Positions 5,736-8,601 of a DNA stretch of 8,601 nucleotides are shown here, in pieces. This DNA comes from UBA2219 sp964612075 (GTDB lineage Bacteria > Desulfobacterota > Deferrimicrobia > Deferrimicrobiales > Deferrimicrobiaceae). The DNA lies in NCBI GenBank assembly GCA_964612075.1, contig CAZTFC010000069.1:1-8601 (forward strand). The letters run 5' to 3'. Both the position numbers and the translations under genes were made by a program. Every line of letters starts with the position of its first letter. Within the stretch, counting starts at the first letter, position 1. A model generated the notes under the pieces. The model was not told where the DNA came from. It searched no databases and saw only the letters and a program-made list of their open reading frames with translations.

Positions 5736-6572
5736 CTACCAGCCCATGATGCCCTTGAGCTTCTTCGCCGGATCGAGGACCTTGTCCACGGTGCTCTTTT
5801 CCGTGGCCTGCTGCCGCGGCTGCGCCGTGTAGGCGCGCCCCGTCTCCTGCGGTTGCCGCCGCTTCGCGGCTTCCGCCTCCCGCGCGGCCTCATTCTCCGC
5901 GGCTTTCTTTTCGGCTTCTTCCTGCATGGACTGCTGCTTCCGCATCATCTCCCGGATGTTCCCGAGCGACGGCATCTCCATCTTCGTATAGCCGGCGGGG
6001 ATCTCGAAGAGCTTGGGGTCCTGCTTCCCGATCTTGAGGTTCTTCAGCTCGACCCGCACGGTGTCCTTCTTCGACCCGGCGCGCGAGGCCTCCATCCGGA
6101 TGGGGATGTTCTCCTTTGTCAGCCAGATCGTCCCGGAGTGCTTCTCATCCCCGGGGCAGGAGACCTCCATCGTCATCTTCCGGGTCGAAAAGCCGTCGAT
6201 CGTCTCTTTCCCCGTCTCGGTCTGCTTGACGTCGCAATCCCGGTAATCCCCCTTCTGCCGCTTCTCGGGCTTCTGCTCGGAGAAGTTGTATTCCATGTAC
6301 TGCTTCTGCGCGGGCATGAGCGTCCACATGAGCTTCCTGTCCATCCGCATGATGGTCACGGCCTCGCCCCGCTCGAATTCCATCCGTTCCTTGCCGGGCG
6401 CGGACCAGACCTTCCCCACCATGCCGCCCCCCTCGCCGCTGATGTGCCGCTCGGCGGAATACTCCGCGGTGGGCTGCGAGAAGCCCGCGGCGAAGGCCTG
6501 CGACGACAGCGCCGCCAGCCCCGCCAGCAGGAACCCCACGATCACGATCCCTTTTCCCGTTCGATTCGCCAT
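5736..6572 (-). CDS. secreted LolA-fold-like / DUF4412-like protein with coiled-coil tail
   Basis: A 278-residue periplasmic protein. Residues 1-29 are a Sec signal peptide ending A-F-A-A with no lipobox cysteine. Residues 35-200 have the pattern of the LolA-like/DUF4412 group: a secreted beta-sheet fold with alternating short strands, M-x-F-E-R-G-E, the Y-M-E-Y strand, G-F-S-T-R-K-M, T-I-W-L-T-K-E-N-I-P-I-R-M and a closing F-E-I-P-A-G-Y-T-K (189-197). Such proteins are thought to bind lipid or other hydrophobic ligands; the function is unassigned. C113 and C139 are the only cysteines and could form a disulfide. Residues 205-240 are a Lys/Glu/Ala/Gln-rich helix, probably coiled coil, and the end (262-278) is a basic amphipathic stretch. 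It has the strongest ribosome site in the window and is first in a likely three-gene run with the carboxypeptidase and glycosyltransferase. The family assignment is from pattern only. Confidence 0.75.
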   Translation of the reverse strand: MANRTGKGIVIVGFLLAGLAALSSQAFAAGFSQPTAEYSAERHISGEGGGMVGKVWSAPGKERMEFERGEAVTIMRMDRKLMWTLMPAQKQYMEYNFSEQKPEKRQKGDYRDCDVKQTETGKETIDGFSTRKMTMEVSCPGDEKHSGTIWLTKENIPIRMEASRAGSKKDTVRVELKNLKIGKQDPKLFEIPAGYTKMEMPSLGNIREMMRKQQSMQEEAEKKAAENEAAREAEAAKRRQPQETGRAYTAQPRQQATEKSTVDKVLDPAKKLKGIMGW

Positions 6573-6578
6573 CCCCGT

Positions 6579-6586
6579 CCCCTCCC
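6579..6586 (-). promoter_or_regulatory. strong Shine-Dalgarno sequence of the DUF4412-like gene
   Basis: The minus strand reads GGGAGGGG, containing a full GGAGG eight bases before the ATG at 6572. It fixes that start and contrasts with the absent or weak sites of most neighbours. Confidence 0.75.
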
Positions 6587-6629
6587 GATCTCGTGTTCTG
6601 CGGCCGGACCCCGTCCCGGAATCCCGAAC

Positions 6630-6638
6630 ATATTACCA
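6630..6638 (-). promoter_or_regulatory. candidate extended -10 promoter for the DUF4412-like gene
   Basis: The minus strand reads TGG-TAATAT: an exact TGn extension plus a good -10 hexamer, in the only AT-rich patch of the divergent region. The predicted start of transcription is near 6623, giving a leader of about 50 bases that contains the strong Shine-Dalgarno sequence. No -35 match is seen at the usual distance, as is common with extended -10 promoters. Confidence 0.4.
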
Positions 6639-6677
6639 CTTACCGCGCCCCGCGGGACCAGGCGGGCGCGATCCCCC

Positions 6678-6707
6678 TTGCCGGGAAACGCGTGGTCGTG
6701 AGCTAAT
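6678..6707 (+). promoter_or_regulatory. candidate promoter of the dehydratase pair
   Basis: TTGCCG (6678-6683) could be a -35 element, with an 18-base spacer to GCTAAT (6702-6707), which is preceded by TGA, i.e. a TGn extension. The predicted transcription start is about 6714-6715, on the ATG at 6715, which has no Shine-Dalgarno sequence. The -10 match is only four of six. It lies about 65 bases from the opposing -10 of the DUF4412-like gene. Confidence 0.3.
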
Positions 6708-6714
6708 CGTTCTT

Positions 6715-7809
6715 ATGCGCTCCGCCGTCATCGCCCGCCAGAAAAAGCTGGGCCGGAAGACCGTGATCGTCCTTCCCGTGCACTACCCGCGCGAGCTGCT
6801 CACGGCGATGGACGTCCACGCGGTGGAGCTGTGGGGGCCGCCCGGACCCCCGCGCGGCCCGGCGGCGGGTCGCATGCAGGGCTACGTCTGCGCGGTGGCG
6901 CGCAACGCCCTGGCGTTCCTCGCCTCCGGCGGGGGGCGCGACGCCGACGCGGCGATTTTCCCCCACACCTGCGATTCCATCCAGGGGCTGGCCACGCTCG
7001 CCCCCGATTTCGGCGGCTGGGAAAAGCCCGCGTTCCGGTACCTTCAACCGAAAGGGGAAGACCGTCCCGCCGCCAGGAAATTCGTCCGCTCGGAGCTCGA
7101 AGGGCTCGCGGACGGCCTTGCCCGCCTGACCGGCCGGCCGCTCGAGGCGTCGCGGCTGTCGGAAGCGATCTCGCTGCACGCGGAGATCGACCGGCTGCGG
7201 CGCGAGCTGCTCTCCCGGCGGCCCTTCCTTCCGGTGCCCGACCCCGCCCTGTACCGCCTCCTGCGCCGGGGGGAATACCTCTGGCCCGGCGACCACCTCG
7301 CGGAGCTCGCTTCCGCCGCCCGGGGGATGCGGACCGACCTCGCCCGGGGCGGCGTGCCCCTCATGGTCTCCGGGTACGTCCCCGAACCGATGTCCGTCTT
7401 CGACTGCCTGGAATCCGCCGGAGCGTTCGTCGCGGCCGACGACTACGCGGCCGTCGGGCGGCGCATCCCCCCGGGTCCGCCTCCGGCCGACCGCGATCCC
7501 CTCGACCGGCTGTCCGCCATGGCCTTCCGGATGCCGCCCTGCCCGACCCGCTCGTCCGATACCGGGGCGAGGATGGAATATCTCCTTTCGCTGTTCCGCC
7601 GCTCCGGGGCCGCGGGCCTGGTGCTGCACGTGCCGAAGTTCTGCGAGCCGGAGAATTTCGACGTACCCGCCATCCTCCGGGCGTTCGCCGGCGTCGGCGT
7701 CCCTGTCCTTCTTCTGGAGAGCGAGCTGGAAAAGGAGCTGTCGGCCCAGGCCGCCACTCGCCTCGAGGCCTTCGTGGAATCGTTGAAGTTCAAAAGGACA
7801 ACTGGTTGA
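6715..7809 (+). CDS. 2-hydroxyacyl-CoA dehydratase family subunit (HgdB/BcrC-like), first of pair
   Basis: A 364-residue cytoplasmic protein resembling subunits of the 2-hydroxyacyl-CoA dehydratase / benzoyl-CoA reductase family. These oxygen-sensitive heterodimers carry [4Fe-4S] clusters held by three cysteines per subunit and are fired by an ATP-dependent activator protein. Visible features are V-L-P-V-H-Y-P-R-E-L-L and E-L-W-G-P-P-G near the N terminus, G-Y-V-C59-A-V-A-R, F-P-H-T-C86-D-S-I-Q-G, a helical middle (145-205), M-V-S-G-Y-V-P-E-P (217-225), H-V-P-K-F-C310-E-P-E-N-F-D and a closing P-V-L-L-L-E-S-E (330-337). C59, C86 and C310 are the likely cluster ligands by position; C231 and C276 are extra. 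ATG 6715 starts just before the conserved N terminus and has no Shine-Dalgarno sequence. TTGA couples it to the partner gene. The substrate is unknown, and no activator gene is inside the window. Confidence 0.82.
   Translation: MRSAVIARQKKLGRKTVIVLPVHYPRELLTAMDVHAVELWGPPGPPRGPAAGRMQGYVCAVARNALAFLASGGGRDADAAIFPHTCDSIQGLATLAPDFGGWEKPAFRYLQPKGEDRPAARKFVRSELEGLADGLARLTGRPLEASRLSEAISLHAEIDRLRRELLSRRPFLPVPDPALYRLLRRGEYLWPGDHLAELASAARGMRTDLARGGVPLMVSGYVPEPMSVFDCLESAGAFVAADDYAAVGRRIPPGPPPADRDPLDRLSAMAFRMPPCPTRSSDTGARMEYLLSLFRRSGAAGLVLHVPKFCEPENFDVPAILRAFAGVGVPVLLLESELEKELSAQAATRLEAFVESLKFKRTTG
7792..7798 (+). promoter_or_regulatory. Shine-Dalgarno sequence supporting a TTG start at 7806
   Basis: AAAAGGA lies seven bases before TTG at 7806, whose TTGA overlaps the stop of the preceding gene. 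The first in-frame ATG, at 7854, has no properly spaced ribosome site, so TTG 7806 is preferred. Confidence 0.5.
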
Positions 7810-8601
7810 TACTGCGAAAAATACAATACAGAGCCGTAACCGGTTTCGGCGGGATGGCGCTGTCGGTATCGAGCCGGTTCGTGAAGCGCCCGGGGCGCGG
7901 CGCGGCGCAAGGGACGGGGGATCCCTTCGGCCCCCCTCTCGAATCCGGGCGGAAGCTGCGGGAGCTCATGACCCTCCATTACCTCTCCGGGCGGTACGCC
8001 GACGGCGCCGTCCCCGTGGCATGGGTCACGTCCGGCTTCCCGGTGGAGCCGCTGCGCGCCCTCGGGTTCCACACGGTCTACCCCGAGAACCACGCCGCGG
8101 TCTGCTCCGTGAAGCGGCTGGTCCCGGAGCTCTCCGCCGCGGTGGAGCGCCTCGGGTACTCCAGAGACCTTTGCGGGTACGCCCGCGCCGATCTCGGGTG
8201 CGCGATCGCGGGAACGACGCCGGTGGGCCGGCTGCCGAAACCGGACCTTCTGTGCTGCTGCACGAACATCTGCCAAACCGTTTTATACTGGTTTCGGGCG
8301 CTCGCGGACCGGTTCCGGATCCCTCTAGTCGTCATCGACGCCCCGTTCGTGTACGGCGAGGCGAAAGCCGGCCACCTGGAGTACTTCGACGGGCAGCTTC
8401 GGGATCTCGTGGAAACCGCGGGGGGCGTCGCCGGACGCGCCCCGGACCCCGCCGCGCTCGCCGAAACTGTCCGGCTCTCCCGCGAAGGCTCCCTCCTTTG
8501 GGCGGATTGCCTTGCGGCCGGGCGGGCCAGGCCGTCCCCGTGGACGGGGTTCGACGCCTTCTTCCACATGGCGCCGATCGTCGCCCTTCGGGGCACGAAG
8601 G
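7806..8601 (+). CDS. 2-hydroxyacyl-CoA dehydratase / benzoyl-CoA reductase-like subunit, second of pair (runs off right edge)
   Basis: The first 265 codons of a second subunit of the same family; no stop occurs before the window end. Numbered from TTG 7806, the family signatures are V-Y-P-E-N-H-A-A-V-C100 (91-100), G-Y-S-R-D-L-C123-G-Y-A-R (117-127), D-L-L-C-C-C-T-N-I-C (147-156), and P-L-V-V-I-D-A-P-F (173-181). C100, C123 and one of C150-C152 or C156 should hold the [4Fe-4S] cluster; the three consecutive cysteines are unusual. The product probably forms a heterodimer with the preceding protein. The TTG start adds I-L-R-K-I-Q-Y-R-A-V-T-G-F-G-G before the ATG at 7854, an amphipathic basic helix that looks coding. 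The shorter start at 7854 remains possible. BcrB/HgdB-type proteins reduce or dehydrate acyl-CoA thioesters, but which one cannot be read here. Confidence 0.87.
   Translation, partial: MILRKIQYRAVTGFGGMALSVSSRFVKRPGRGAAQGTGDPFGPPLESGRKLRELMTLHYLSGRYADGAVPVAWVTSGFPVEPLRALGFHTVYPENHAAVCSVKRLVPELSAAVERLGYSRDLCGYARADLGCAIAGTTPVGRLPKPDLLCCCTNICQTVLYWFRALADRFRIPLVVIDAPFVYGEAKAGHLEYFDGQLRDLVETAGGVAGRAPDPAALAETVRLSREGSLLWADCLAAGRARPSPWTGFDAFFHMAPIVALRGTK

Noticed and set aside
5211..6701. Plus-strand open frame of 496 codons across the carboxypeptidase and DUF4412-like genes
   Set aside because: It has a low-complexity Arg/Leu/Pro/His composition and lies antisense to two genes with clear motifs and signal peptides, which is typical of high-GC DNA.
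6286..6714. Upstream extension of the first dehydratase subunit
   Set aside because: The extra 143 codons are antisense to the DUF4412-like gene and cover the divergent promoter region. Family similarity begins just after the ATG at 6715.
7822..7827. TACAAT as a possible promoter for an ATG start at 7854
   Set aside because: No -35 element lies at a proper distance, and the stretch reads as coding from the TTG start, which is coupled to the previous gene.
8284..8289. TATACT inside the second dehydratase subunit
   Set aside because: It is a lone -10-like hexamer within a conserved coding region, with no start codon or ribosome site placed to use it.
1..8601. CRISPR arrays, tRNAs, insertion sequences, attachment sites
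   Set aside because: Reading both strands by eye showed no regular direct repeats, tRNA-like cloverleaf or CCA ends, transposase motifs or flanking inverted repeats.

Overview
The window is a GC-rich stretch of bacterial chromosome (roughly two thirds G+C by eye, not computed). It is densely coded and carries eight genes, two of them cut by the window edges. I saw no tRNA, rRNA, CRISPR array, insertion sequence or long repeat, and no gene-free stretch over 300 bases. The gene set suggests a Gram-negative anaerobe or facultative anaerobe, possibly of a deltaproteobacterial-type lineage. It includes two 2-hydroxyacyl-CoA dehydratase-type iron-sulfur proteins, a VKOR-DsbA fusion, a GGDEF protein, a bacterial TMTC-like glycosyltransferase and a LolA-fold-like periplasmic protein. 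The lineage is an inference, not something the sequence proves.

Layout. Positions 1-436 (minus) hold the N-terminal third of an MFS transporter resembling the Spinster group. It diverges from a plus-strand run: a divergent PAP2 phosphatase (502-1134), a VKOR-DsbA fusion (1124-2206, overlapping the previous gene by 11 bases) and a membrane-tethered GAF-like/GGDEF diguanylate cyclase (2217-3458). The cyclase converges, with only 16 bases between stops, on a minus-strand run read right to left: a LolA-like/DUF4412-like secreted protein (5736-6572), a minimal D-Ala-D-Ala carboxypeptidase (4872-5693) and a TMTC-like membrane glycosyltransferase with a short TPR tail (3475-4875), the last two joined by an ATGA overlap. 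A 142-base divergent region (6573-6714) separates this run from a plus-strand pair of 2-hydroxyacyl-CoA dehydratase family subunits (6715-7809 and 7806 to beyond the window end), joined by a TTGA overlap.

How they may work together. The two central runs are mostly envelope functions: lipid-phosphate hydrolysis, periplasmic disulfide formation, c-di-GMP signalling, peptidoglycan trimming, and transfer of sugar from a lipid carrier. The DUF4412-like protein carries two cysteines that could be substrates of the VKOR-DsbA enzyme. The dehydratase pair belongs to a separate metabolic module, probably continuing beyond the right edge, whose substrate cannot be read from sequence.

The most interesting signals are: (1) -10-like boxes only 7-10 bases before the start codons of genes that lack a Shine-Dalgarno sequence, best at 486-502, suggesting leaderless mRNAs; (2) a well-formed internal start inside the VKOR-DsbA fusion that would release a separately anchored DsbA domain; (3) a PAP2 protein with altered catalytic motifs; and (4) the unassigned dehydratase pair with a run of three cysteines. 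No clearly novel multi-gene system is visible.
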